Source of the DNA: Ornithinimicrobium sufpigmenti
GTDB taxonomy: Bacteria > Actinomycetota > Actinomycetes > Actinomycetales > Dermatophilaceae
Length of the DNA stretch: 64,000 nt
NCBI RefSeq assembly: GCF_004322775.1
Contig: NZ_CP036403.1
Coordinates: forward strand, 3,472,001 to 3,536,000
Reading direction: 5' to 3'
Both the position numbers and the translations under genes were made by a program. Positions 8,459-15,785 of the stretch are shown in pieces; within the stretch, counting starts at the first letter, position 1, and every line of letters starts with the position of its first letter. Under the pieces are notes generated by a model. The model was not told the origin of the DNA and made no database searches. It saw only the letters and a program-made list of their open reading frames with translations.

Positions 8459-9357
8459 ACGACACCGACCGTCTCATCGACCGGCTGCGGGACCTGCCGC
8501 CCGACCTGCCCGATCCGCTCGACCGGTTCGAGGTCATCGGTGAGCGGGTGCGCCGGCGCAGGCGTCGCCATACGGCCGTGGCGATGGGTGGCACGCTCGC
8601 GGTCGCGGCGCTGGCCCTCGCCGTGCCCCTGGGCGCCCAGCTGCTGCCGCAGTCAGCCCAGGTCGGACCCGGCGGCGGTGCCGACCAGAGCACCACCGGG
8701 CCAGTCACCAACGACGCGGACCTGCTGCCCGGCAGGACCCGTGTCACCCACCTCAGCGAGCCCATCACCCGGACCGAGACCGGCACCGCCACCGTGGAGC
8801 TGGGCAGCAGGCCCCAAGGCGCCACCGGGGTGGGGCTGGTGATCGACTGCCTGAGCGCCGGAGAGTTCACCTACCCCGACGGCGCCGGCATGATCTGCGA
8901 CACCGGGGCCGAGCCCAGCGACCTGGAGGACTTCCCGTCTATGGCCTACGTCGTTGACCTGGCCGCGGGGATGGATGAGGTGGAGATCAGGGCGACCGAG
9001 GGCGCTACCTGGCGGCTCACCGCGGCCTATGTGAGCACTGAGGTCACGCAGTGGGGCGTCAACGCCAAGGGCCAGACCTTCGGGGTGGAGAACGCAAACG
9101 GTTCCCCTGACCTCGTCGCGGTCGTGGCCACCAACGGGCAGCTGGGCTACGCGTATGTCTCCGACATGAACGCCGCAGGCGGTCCAGCACCCACCTCCCC
9201 CGAGGATGCCCTGATCCAACAGCAGGAACGTCTCGGCAAGACGCTCAGCGTCAACGTCTACGAATCCGACGGCGAGACCGTGATCGGCGAGTTCGTGATC
9301 GGCAGCAGCCGCCCAACCGATGGTGACGACACCGCCACCGTCACCTGGATCCCCTGA
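8455..9357 (+). CDS. Membrane-anchored protein, likely sigma-factor partner
   Basis: A 300-residue protein. It begins with a short cytoplasmic part (residues 1-40) ending in an RRRRRR run, then one transmembrane helix (about 43-63), then an extracytoplasmic domain rich in Asp, Thr and Gly with no recognised family. Start GTG 8455 overlaps the sigma-factor stop, the usual layout of an ECF sigma factor and its cognate membrane regulator. There is no clear zinc anti-sigma HxxxCxxC motif, so the anti-sigma role rests on context alone. Confidence 0.7.
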   Translation: MNDTDRLIDRLRDLPPDLPDPLDRFEVIGERVRRRRRRHTAVAMGGTLAVAALALAVPLGAQLLPQSAQVGPGGGADQSTTGPVTNDADLLPGRTRVTHLSEPITRTETGTATVELGSRPQGATGVGLVIDCLSAGEFTYPDGAGMICDTGAEPSDLEDFPSMAYVVDLAAGMDEVEIRATEGATWRLTAAYVSTEVTQWGVNAKGQTFGVENANGSPDLVAVVATNGQLGYAYVSDMNAAGGPAPTSPEDALIQQQERLGKTLSVNVYESDGETVIGEFVIGSSRPTDGDDTATVTWIP

Positions 9358-9493
9358 AAGCGACAGACGCCAGACCATCCTGTACGATGCCGCAGATCGC
9401 TCGGACCTTGGAATCGTGATCGCGGAGCAGTCGACCGCCCCCTTTCACCGGGACGTCACGGGACGGCTCCTCGGCCCGCGGGGCTAGGACAGT

Positions 9494-9739
9494 TCAGGCG
9501 GTATCGAGATAGTTCGAGAGCGCTTCGCGGACGACGGCGTCGGGCGACTGCCCATCTTTAGCGGCTCGCTCGTCGATGGCGTCCAGCAGGTCCTCGGGAA
9601 CCAGCTGAACCCGGTGGAAGTGCGGATTCAGCTCGGACGTGCGGGCCGTCAGTTCGTAGCCGGCCTCCGCCTCCTCGACCAGGTCGGTGACCTGCGCATC
9701 CGTGAGGCCAGGCACGCTATCAGTGATCTCGTAGCTCAT
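9494..9739 (-). CDS. Antitoxin-like ribbon-helix-helix protein
   Basis: An 81-residue acidic protein whose C-terminal half (VPEDLLDAIDERAAKDGQSP followed by DAVVREALSNYL) looks like a ribbon-helix-helix DNA-binding segment of CopG/BrnA-type antitoxins. The start ATG 9739 overlaps the toxin stop (ATGA) and AAAGGAGG lies upstream. In toxin-first pairs such as BrnT-BrnA, the second gene neutralises the toxin and represses the operon; this role is inferred. A decayed second copy lies at 11895-12134. Confidence 0.72.
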   Translation of the reverse strand: MSYEITDSVPGLTDAQVTDLVEEAEAGYELTARTSELNPHFHRVQLVPEDLLDAIDERAAKDGQSPDAVVREALSNYLDTA

Positions 9740-9978
9740 GCGCGCCCTCCTTTCGGGTAGTACCGCTTGCGCAACTTCATCGCGTGGATGACAACCTCCG
9801 CACCATCATCCCCCGCGACCGTGACGATCTCCAGTGGTCTGGCCGCTGCGTCCACACCCACATAGAGCCACCTGTCCGGGTCTTCACCGACCTGTGTGCG
9901 TTGCCACGCCGTGGCGACGGCGTGCGCGATGTCCGACGGCGTGCATCCGTGCTTCAACGCCGAACGGAGGATCCTCAC
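9736..9978 (-). CDS. BrnT-like toxin
   Basis: An 80-residue protein read from GTG 9978 (RILRSALKHGCTPSDIAHAV at the start). It contains GEDPDRWLYVGVD and LEIVTV, and ends VIHAMKLRKRYYP, the pattern of small BrnT-like toxins that act as RNases in related systems. The frame is open upstream to 10068, so the start is uncertain; GTG 9978 matches the family length best. Its stop overlaps the antitoxin start, so the pair is a two-gene operon with the toxin first. Confidence 0.7.
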   Translation of the reverse strand: MRILRSALKHGCTPSDIAHAVATAWQRTQVGEDPDRWLYVGVDAAARPLEIVTVAGDDGAEVVIHAMKLRKRYYPKGGRA

Positions 9979-10227
9979 GAGATGAGTCTGGCAGGAGCCA
10001 CCGACACGGACGCACGCGCCCAGCGGCAGCCCGGATCCTGCACGCTTCCACTCTCGGCGCCTCAACAAGGCCGTAACTAGCCGCGAGTCTCAAGCGCCAT
10101 GGGGTCGCTGGCGTAGGCCGTCAGTAGGCCGTCACAGGTTCAGAACATCGTGTTCCTGCTGCGCTGGATAGCGACGTTTGTGCAGGTCAGCGCCCTGCAG
10201 GTGGTGGCCACTCACCCCCTGGACGCC

Positions 10228-10271
10228 CTTTTAATCCGTAGGTTGTGGGTTCGAGTCCCACGGGGCCCACC
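10228..10271 (+). other. tRNA-Lys(TTT) 3'-half: integration-site remnant
   Basis: These 44 bases equal the 3' half of a tRNA-Lys: the anticodon loop CTTTTAATC, variable loop, T arm GTGGG-TTCGAGT-CCCAC, and the acceptor 3' strand followed by CC. The 5' half is absent and the preceding sequence cannot form the D arm or the anticodon stem. Site-specific integrases commonly use tRNA 3' ends as att sites, and a broken integrase gene starts next to it. It is best read as attL or attR of an old element. Confidence 0.85.
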
Positions 10272-10638
10272 GTGATGGTGTTGCTGGTCACACGTGTCTT
10301 GACGCACCTTCCGCGTCGTGGGGGCCGACCGCTGGGCCGCGAGGGGTGAGACGAACTCCTGGATCCGCGGCACCGTCAGCCGGTCGACCGGCACGTGCCC
10401 GACAGTAGGGCTGAGGTGCGGTGCGCCAGTGCTGGCGGTAACCCTGGATCGTTCGGGACGCCACCGTGCCGGTCAGGTTGGCGAAGTAGCGCTCGGCCAC
10501 CTCGGAGACGGACACCCGGCTCGAGGAGACGACGCACCCCCGCCTGGCCCGGGCGCGTTCGTGCTCGAAGTCCAGCGCCTCCCGCCTCGTGATAAAGGTG
10601 CGGCTCCGCTCACGCCGCCCAGCTCGATCGGAAGGCAT
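10272..10638 (-). pseudogene. Tyrosine integrase remnant
   Basis: On the minus strand the translation runs through RSRTFITRREALDFEHERA and SVSEVAERYFANLTGTVASR, then TIQGYRQHWRT, and after a frameshift continues as VPVDRLTVPRIQEFVSPLA before ending at the tRNA-Lys fragment. This is the arm-binding and N-terminal core of a phage/ICE tyrosine recombinase (SAM-like domain). The catalytic domain with the R-H-R-Y residues is missing. The reading frame is broken near 10390-10430, so the gene is dead. Its position against a tRNA 3' half is typical of an integrated element's end. Confidence 0.75.
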
Positions 10639-10663
10639 CGTCCCTGGGTCCCTTACGGAGCGA

Positions 10664-10984
10664 TCACGGCTCCCCCAGCAACGGCACGTCGAGGTCGTAC
10701 GCCAGCACGATGGCTCTTGCCAGGTGGCGCTCCTGCTCGGGCGTGAGGAAGCCCAGCGTCCGGCCCAGGAGGTCGGCGGGGATGGTCAGGACGTTGTCGA
10801 TCGAGACAGCACTGTTGTGGTCCAGCCCGTTGGCACGTCCTACCGGCACTTCGCTGGACAGCCCCTTGACCGTCGACGTGATGGGAGCCACGGTCACCTT
10901 GGTCATCACGGCGCGGGCAGTGTCGCGGGTGAGCACCAGGACGGGGCGGGTCTTGTCCAGCCGCGCCAGGCAGATCTCGCGCAA
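10664..10984 (-). CDS. mazF: MazF/PemK-family endoribonuclease toxin
   Basis: About 106 residues. The sequence LDKTRPVLVLTRD, then VTVAPITSTVKGLSSEVPVG and LDHNSAVSIDNVLTIP is characteristic of MazF-type toxins, which cut mRNA at short motifs. The probable start is TTG 10984, just after the antitoxin stop; another TTG at 11020 would add 12 residues overlapping the antitoxin. It is the second gene of a mazEF pair inside the accessory region. Confidence 0.88.
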   Translation of the reverse strand: MREICLARLDKTRPVLVLTRDTARAVMTKVTVAPITSTVKGLSSEVPVGRANGLDHNSAVSIDNVLTIPADLLGRTLGFLTPEQERHLARAIVLAYDLDVPLLGEP

Positions 10985-10986
10985 GG

Positions 10987-11220
10987 TCAGTCGTCCAGTG
11001 TCGCGTGGGCTACGGACCAAGTGACGAGCTCGTCGAGGTCATCGGCCGTGCCCTTCTTCTTCAGGGTCTGGGCGTCCTGCTGAGCGGCTTGCAGGCGCAT
11101 CTCACGCTCTAGGGCCGCGGCCACCAGCGCCGCTCGGCTGGGAGCCTTGCCACTGGCCACGCTCCGGTCCAGAAAGCGAACCATCTCATCAGGGAGCCGT
11201 ACCGCGATCTGTGTCGTCAC
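10987..11220 (-). CDS. mazE: MazE-like antitoxin (ribbon-helix-helix)
   Basis: A 77-residue protein starting GTG 11220: TTQIAVRLPDEMVRFLDRSV, then PSRAALVAAALEREMRLQ, a ribbon-helix-helix DNA-binding domain, and an acidic C-terminal tail (DDLDELVTWS) that would bind the toxin. It directly precedes the mazF gene and likely autoregulates the pair. The open frame extends upstream to 11319 but the family begins at the RHH strand, supporting GTG 11220. Confidence 0.85.
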   Translation of the reverse strand: MTTQIAVRLPDEMVRFLDRSVASGKAPSRAALVAAALEREMRLQAAQQDAQTLKKKGTADDLDELVTWSVAHATLDD

Positions 11221-11264
11221 CCCATCAGCATACCATCTAGCATCCCACAACGGGATGCACGACT

Positions 11265-11684
11265 TTGTCGCGGGCGCGCGAGCATATCGCGCCCCCCGCC
11301 ACCGCTTACCTTGCGGCATACCCGCCCGGTGTTGGAGCCACCAACTTGAGCGATGCCCAGCGAGAGGTGGACGATACCGTCGCCGAAGAGTTCGGGTCGC
11401 TTCCGCATGACCTCACCCGGGTCGCCACCCTCCAGGGTCGGCCCGTGGGGGCGATCCTGGTGGTCGACAAGTCGATATGGGATCCAGAGCTGGATGGGCC
11501 CTTCATCATCGACCTCTTCGTCCATCCCGACGCACAAGGGATGGGCGTCGGTCAAGCCCTGCTCGACGAAGCGGTCCACGCCTGCGCCGCGGCCGGGGAC
11601 CCCACCCTTTCACTGCGCTTCGGCGACGGTACCTCGCCTGCAGCCCACGCCCTCTACACCCGAGCAGGGTTCGAGCAGCGCTGA
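11265..11684 (+). CDS. GNAT acetyltransferase, short or 5'-truncated
   Basis: A 139-residue frame with a clear GNAT core: IIDLFVHPDAQGMGVGQALL is the acetyl-CoA binding loop (Q/RxxGxG/A as QGMGVG), and it ends HALYTRAGFEQR. The N-terminal strand and helix usual in GNAT proteins are weak, the TTG start at 11265 lacks a ribosome site, and the mazE promoter lies immediately to the left. It may start internally, or have lost its 5' end when the surrounding element rearranged. Substrate unknown. Confidence 0.6.
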   Translation: MSRAREHIAPPATAYLAAYPPGVGATNLSDAQREVDDTVAEEFGSLPHDLTRVATLQGRPVGAILVVDKSIWDPELDGPFIIDLFVHPDAQGMGVGQALLDEAVHACAAAGDPTLSLRFGDGTSPAAHALYTRAGFEQR

Positions 11685-11715
11685 CAGCGACGCCCCTGCT
11701 CTGCGCGGGCTCGGT

Positions 11716-11751
11716 TCCTCTAGTGCCGTCGTGTCCTCTAGTGCCATCGTG
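11716..11751 (+). repeat. 18-bp tandem duplication
   Basis: Two adjacent 18-bp copies, TCCTCTAGTGCCGTCGTG and TCCTCTAGTGCCATCGTG, differ at one base. They lie just after the GNAT gene at the edge of repeat copy B. Function unknown; it may be a replication-slippage or junction mark. Confidence 0.8.
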
Positions 11752-11894
11752 CAAGCGACCCGCACGCGACGCCCGCTTCTGCCGCGGATCGCTCGCCACC
11801 TTGGATGGCGTGGATATCTGCGGAGCAGTCGACCGCCCCCTTTCATCGGGACGTCACGGAACTCCTCGGCCCGGGGCTAGGAGTAGTTCAGGCG

Positions 11895-12134
11895 CTATCG
11901 AGATAGTTCGAGAGCGCCCTCGCGGACGACGGCGTCGGGCGACTGCCCATCCTTGGCGGCTCGCTCGTCGATGGCGTCCAGCACGTCCTCGGGAACCAGC
12001 TGAACCCGGTGGGAGTGCGGATTCTGCTCGGACGCGCGGGCCGTCAGTTCGCAGCCAGCCTCCGCCTCTTGGACCAGGTCGGTGACCCGCGCATCCGTAA
12101 GGGCGGGCACGCTATCAATGATCTCGTCACTCAT
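11895..12134 (-). CDS. Orphan antitoxin copy with frameshifted tail
   Basis: A 79-residue frame starting ATG 12134 with the same AAGGAGGG ribosome site as copy A. It keeps the ribbon-helix-helix segment VQLVPEDVLDAIDERAAKDG, but one extra base near 11916 changes the end from ALSNYLDTA to GALELSR. Because the partner toxin is deleted, this is an orphan antitoxin. It could still bind DNA or neutralise the copy A toxin, or simply be a pseudogene. Confidence 0.6.
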   Translation of the reverse strand: MSDEIIDSVPALTDARVTDLVQEAEAGCELTARASEQNPHSHRVQLVPEDVLDAIDERAAKDGQSPDAVVREGALELSR

Positions 12135-12209
12135 GCGCGCCCTCCTTACGGGTAGCGCGATGTCCGCCGGCGTGCATCCGTGCATCAACGCCGAACGGAG
12201 GATCCTCAC
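12135..12209 (-). pseudogene. Toxin remnant with internal deletion
   Basis: Only the first codons of the BrnT-like toxin remain (GTG 12209, RILRSALMHGCTPADIAL), then the sequence jumps at GACATCGCGC/TACCCG to the bases just before the antitoxin start. The central and C-terminal toxin sequence is missing, which would inactivate it. In the surviving frame it reads straight into the antitoxin gene. Confidence 0.75.
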
Positions 12210-12461
12210 GAGATGAGTCCGGCAGGAGCCACCGACACGAACGCACGCGCCCATGACAGCCCGGATCCTGTACGCTTCCGCTCTCGGGGCCTTCGAGAGG
12301 CCGTCACTAGCCGCGCGGATCCAAGCGCCACGGTCGCTGGCGTGAGCCTTCAGTAGACCGTCGCAGGTTCAGACATCGTGTTCCTGCTGCGCTTACGGAT
12401 CTGTCGCTGAAGCGCTCCGTGACTGGCTCGGCTTCACGGTCTGACGAGTGACGAAGACCGG

Positions 12462-12596
12462 TCAGGCCTGGAGGTTCCTGTCGGGAGCCTGCTCCGCGGT
12501 GCTCGCGTCATCCTGGGCCGCGTCAGCGCCCTGCTCCTCCTCGGCCTCGGGCTCAGCGTTGGCGGGGTTGTAGGGGTCGTTCGGGGACTCGCTCAT
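12462..12596 (-). CDS. Small acidic protein, hypothetical
   Basis: A 44-residue frame from ATG 12596 to TGA 12462: it begins MSESPNDPYNPANAEPE and is dominated by Glu, Asp, Ala and Gln, with no predicted fold. Third codon positions are strongly GC-biased, as in real genes here. No clear ribosome site is seen. Such short, disordered acidic proteins are common in actinobacteria; the function is unknown. Confidence 0.45.
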   Translation of the reverse strand: MSESPNDPYNPANAEPEAEEEQGADAAQDDASTAEQAPDRNLQA

Positions 12597-12870
12597 GGGG
12601 ACCGCCTGGATTCGGGTTGCCGGCGTTGGAGTCACTGCCGGTACTCGTCAGGCTATGGCTTGACCATCCCCCCGGCAACCGATCGCATCGCCAGATTGGC
12701 GGTCCCCGCCGAGTCTCGAACGACCTGGCGGCGCACCTCCGCGCGACGGGGCGACCCGTCGGGCCTGAACTGGTCCACGACCTCTACTCGGCGTTGGACC
12801 ACCACCTGGTCCGAGAGCGCGACGAGGTGCGGCTGCGGGCTGTGTCGGCCGCACCGGGCAGACTGCCTCT
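12597..12870. other. Intergenic stretch with a possible coding remnant
   Basis: A plus-strand frame around 12700-12870 reads VSNDLAAHLRATGRPVGPEL and VHDLYSALDHHLVRERDEVR, which looks protein-like. It has no good start or ribosome site and it runs into the next gene in another frame. It may be the tail of a gene that lost its 5' end. The region ends with the CAGACT hexamer (12859-12864) preceding the ATG of the next gene. Confidence 0.3.
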
Positions 12871-13908
12871 ATGGCTGCAGACCCCCAGACCCAGAGCACC
12901 CGCATCGTCCTCGCCTCCCGCCCGGAGGGTGTCCCGTCCTCCGAGAACTTCGGCACCGAGGTGGTCGACCTGCCCGAGATCTCCGACGGGCAGGCGCTGC
13001 TGAGGACCGTCTACCTCTCCCTCGACCCCTACATGCGGGGGCGGATGAGCACCGCTCCGTCCTACGCCGCGCACCTGGAGCTGGGCGACGTGATCGTGGG
13101 TGGGACCGTCGGGCAGGTCGTCGCGTCGCGCCACCCTGACCTCGCCGAGGGTGACTACGTCCTCGCGGGCGCCGGGTGGCAGTCGCACGCCGTCGTCGAC
13201 GGCGCGCACGTGCGCCGGCTGGACCCTTCCGCAGCCCCTTTGTCGACCGCGCTGGGTGTGCTGGGGATGCCGGGCTTCACCGCATACTCCGGCCTGCTGA
13301 AGATCGGCCGGCCCCAGCCCGGGGAGACCGTCGTGGTCGCCGCGGCGACCGGCCCCGTGGGGTCGGCGGTCGGCCAGATCGCCCGGCTCAAGGGAGCGCG
13401 GGCCGTGGGCATCGCCGGCGGGCCGCAGAAGTGCCAGGCCTTGCTGGAGGAGTTCGGCTTCGACGCGGCCATCGACCACCGCGACCCCGACTTCGCGAGC
13501 AAGCTCGCCGACGCCGTCCCCGACGGGATCGACGTCTACTTCGAGAACGTGGCGGGGCACGTCGCCGACGCCGTGCTGCCCCTGCTCAACCTCTACGCCC
13601 GGATCCCGGTCTGCGGGCTGGTGGCTCAGTACAACGGGGCGGACCTCGACGGCCGAGACCGGCTGCCCGGCTTCCTCTCCCAGATCCTGTCCAAGAGCCT
13701 CACCATCCGCGGTTTCATCCAGTCCGAGTTCGTCCCGGAGATGTATGAGGACTTCCTCACCGACGCGACGGGCTGGGTCCAGGACGGGACGCTGCGCTAT
13801 CGCGAGGACATCGTGGACGGTCTGGAGAACGCCCCGGAGGCCTTCGCCGGCATGCTCCAGGGCAAGAATTTCGGCAAGCTTCTCGTCCGGGTCACCCCGG
13901 AGCGCTGA
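12871..13908 (+). CDS. NADP-dependent medium-chain oxidoreductase (CurA/PTGR-like)
   Basis: A 345-residue zinc-independent MDR enzyme: SLDPYMRGRMS near the start, GMPGFTAYSGLLKIG and the NADP-binding AATGPVGSAVGQIARLKGA, then a C-terminal FLSQILSKSLTIRGFIQSEF. Members reduce activated double bonds (curcumin, prostaglandin or other enones) with NADPH. Exact substrate cannot be read. ATG 12871 is preceded by CAGACT and a six-base spacer rather than a ribosome site, suggesting a leaderless message. Confidence 0.9.
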   Translation: MAADPQTQSTRIVLASRPEGVPSSENFGTEVVDLPEISDGQALLRTVYLSLDPYMRGRMSTAPSYAAHLELGDVIVGGTVGQVVASRHPDLAEGDYVLAGAGWQSHAVVDGAHVRRLDPSAAPLSTALGVLGMPGFTAYSGLLKIGRPQPGETVVVAAATGPVGSAVGQIARLKGARAVGIAGGPQKCQALLEEFGFDAAIDHRDPDFASKLADAVPDGIDVYFENVAGHVADAVLPLLNLYARIPVCGLVAQYNGADLDGRDRLPGFLSQILSKSLTIRGFIQSEFVPEMYEDFLTDATGWVQDGTLRYREDIVDGLENAPEAFAGMLQGKNFGKLLVRVTPER

Positions 13909-13987
13909 GCGCCGCGCCCACCGGGCCGCCCAGGAGGCGCCCGGTGGGCCTCGGACATAGCGTGACGCCAGACGACAGGAGACTCCG

Positions 13988-15022
13988 ATGCACCTCCCGC
14001 AGCCTCGCGGCCCGAGCTCGACCGCGGTGGTCGAGCACCTGCGCCAGCCGTCCCCCGGGAGCGACGCACAGCTGCGGACGGTCGGCCTGGAGCGCTCGCC
14101 GGGGATCACGAACGACGAGGACCGGCTGCTCGCGCTCTGGGTGCTGCAGGGGCTGAACTACCACGGCTACTCGGGCGTCGACCCCGAGATCGAGTGGGAC
14201 CTGGCGGTGGTCCAGGCACGCACCCAGCTGGAGGCCGAGCTCGAGGAGGAGCTGCTCGCCGCCTTCACCCCCGTCGTGGAGGAGCTGCTGCCGGAGGCAC
14301 GCCGCGACCTGACCGGGACGCTGTTCTCCCTGCCCGACCGGGTGGCCGCCTCCGCCCCGTCCATGTCGGCCTGGGCGCGCTCCTCGATGACGGCGGAGCA
14401 GTGGCGGGAGATGCTGGTGCTCCGGTCCGCCTCCCAGCTCAAGGAGGCCGACCCGCATACCTTCGCCGTGCCGCGGATCCCCGGCCGCGCCAAGGTCGCC
14501 CTGATGGAGATCCAGTTCGACGAGTACGGCAGCGGCGACCCTTCCGCGCTGCACTCAGAGCTGTTCGCCCAGGCCATGACGGCCGTGGGCCTGGACCATT
14601 CCTACGGCGGGTATGCCGACACCTGGCCCGCTCCGGTGCTTCTGTCGAACGTCACGTTGGGCTGGTTTGCCGGTCGCAGTCGCTGGGCGCCGGCCGTCGT
14701 CGGTCACCTGACCATGGTGGAGATGACCAGCTCGCTGCCGTCCAAGTTCTACGTCGCCGGGGCCCGCAGGCTGGGGCTGCCCGAGGAGGCCTGGCGCTAC
14801 TTCGACGAGCACGTGGAGGCCGATGCCGCCCACGAGCAGGTCGCCGTGCGCGACGTGTGCGGGGCACTGGTCGCGGACGATCCTGACACCCTGCCCACCC
14901 TCCTCGTGGGCGCGGTGGCCGGGCTGCACGTCGAGGGCTTGGTCGCGGAGCTCGTCATGGGCGCGTGGGAGCAGGGGCGCTCGGCCCTCCGCATACCGCT
15001 GCATCCCTGGGTGGCCGCATGA
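13988..15022 (+). CDS. Iron-containing redox enzyme (haem-oxygenase-like fold)
   Basis: A 344-residue protein matching the family of haem-oxygenase-like diiron/iron redox proteins: EIQFDEYGSGDPSALHSELF carries the Glu and His ligand spacing, and the helix with YFDEHVEADAAHEQ the second set. Such proteins oxidise or cleave small substrates using a di-metal site; no substrate is predicted. ATG 13988 follows CAGGAG. The stop overlaps the next start (ATGA), so it is coupled to the CDGSH iron-sulphur protein, which may donate electrons. Confidence 0.82.
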   Translation: MHLPQPRGPSSTAVVEHLRQPSPGSDAQLRTVGLERSPGITNDEDRLLALWVLQGLNYHGYSGVDPEIEWDLAVVQARTQLEAELEEELLAAFTPVVEELLPEARRDLTGTLFSLPDRVAASAPSMSAWARSSMTAEQWREMLVLRSASQLKEADPHTFAVPRIPGRAKVALMEIQFDEYGSGDPSALHSELFAQAMTAVGLDHSYGGYADTWPAPVLLSNVTLGWFAGRSRWAPAVVGHLTMVEMTSSLPSKFYVAGARRLGLPEEAWRYFDEHVEADAAHEQVAVRDVCGALVADDPDTLPTLLVGAVAGLHVEGLVAELVMGAWEQGRSALRIPLHPWVAA

Positions 15023-15258
15023 GAGGCGACCGCGTGCCCGTGGCCACCCCGCTGCCCACCGAACTGCTCCGCCTCACCGAGTGCGAGGACGGCCCGGTGC
15101 TGGTGCGTGGCGCGCGCGTGGTGGTCGACGCCCAGGGTGTGACCCATCCCGTCACCCGCCCCGTCGTCGCCCTGTGCCGGTGCGGGGCCAGTCAGCGGCT
15201 CCCCTGGTGCGACGGCGTACACAAGCGCCTCGGCAAGCGGGAGACGTCTACCGGCTGA
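15019..15258 (+). CDS. CDGSH iron-sulphur domain protein
   Basis: A 79-residue protein with one CDGSH motif, CRCGASQRLPWCDGVH, which gives the three Cys and one His that hold a [2Fe-2S] cluster. CDGSH proteins transfer electrons or clusters. The ATG at 15019 overlaps the stop of the iron redox enzyme upstream, so the two are likely made together and may work as a pair. Confidence 0.9.
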   Translation: MRGDRVPVATPLPTELLRLTECEDGPVLVRGARVVVDAQGVTHPVTRPVVALCRCGASQRLPWCDGVHKRLGKRETSTG

Positions 15259-15286
15259 CGAGGGCCCGCTGCACTACATTCGGGCC

Positions 15287-15784
15287 ATGACCGATGTCGG
15301 CGGCGGGACGGCGTGGACAGAAGACCTCCGCAGGCGACTGGATGAGCTTCTGGACGAGCACCGCTCCATGCTGGAGCACAGTCTCGACGGGCTGACCGAG
15401 GAGGAGGCCCGACGACGCCTGGTGCCTTCGCGGACGACACTGCTGGGCCTGGTCAAGCACGTCACCTACGTCGAGCAGGTCTGGTTCAACCAGGCGCTGA
15501 CCGGCCGCAGCCTGCAGGAGGTCGGGGCACCGTCCACCCCGGACCGATCCTTCATCCTGCACCTTGCCGACACCATCGACAGCGTGCGCGACGCCTACGC
15601 CGCCGCGTGCGCCGACTCACGGCTGCTGGTCCGGGACCTCAGCCTGGAGCACGAGGTGACCGGCCGGGGACGCCGGGCGGTCTGGGCGATCTATGCGCAC
15701 ATGCTGCGGGAGCTCGCCCAGCACTGCGGACACGCCGACATCTTGCGCGAGCAGGTTCTGTCGGCCCGCGAGGACAGGAGCTGA
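15287..15784 (+). CDS. DinB-family protein (DUF664)
   Basis: A 165-residue four-helix protein. GLVKHVTYVEQVWFNQALTG supplies the first metal His and ELAQHCGHADILREQ the last two, which is the DUF664/DinB arrangement (three His). Many relatives act as thiol-dependent S-transferases using mycothiol or bacillithiol, but most are uncharacterised. ATG 15287 is preceded by TACATT and six bases, consistent with leaderless transcription. Confidence 0.85.
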   Translation: MTDVGGGTAWTEDLRRRLDELLDEHRSMLEHSLDGLTEEEARRRLVPSRTTLLGLVKHVTYVEQVWFNQALTGRSLQEVGAPSTPDRSFILHLADTIDSVRDAYAAACADSRLLVRDLSLEHEVTGRGRRAVWAIYAHMLRELAQHCGHADILREQVLSAREDRS

Positions 15785-15785
15785 C

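Larger units (their letters stand above)
9390..10163. repeat. Direct repeat copy A (intact toxin-antitoxin copy)
   Basis: This segment is duplicated at about 11781-12393 in the same orientation. Matching landmarks are GGAGCAGTCGACCGCCCCCT at the left and CATCGTGTTCCTGCTGCGCT at the right, with the antitoxin gene and the end of the toxin gene between them. Copy A keeps both genes. Homology stops abruptly at about 10163 and 12393. Boundaries on the left are approximate. Confidence 0.85.
11781..12393. repeat. Direct repeat copy B (decayed copy)
   Basis: This is the second, diverged copy of 9390-10163 in the same orientation. It carries many point differences, a single-base insertion in the antitoxin gene near 11916, and an internal deletion of roughly 170 bp that removes most of the toxin gene. 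The two copies bracket the integrase remnant, mazEF and the GNAT gene, about 1.6 kb. Confidence 0.85.

Noticed and set aside
12617..13003. 128-codon gene
   Set aside because: Its second half overlaps the start of the well-supported oxidoreductase in another frame, and its start has no ribosome site.
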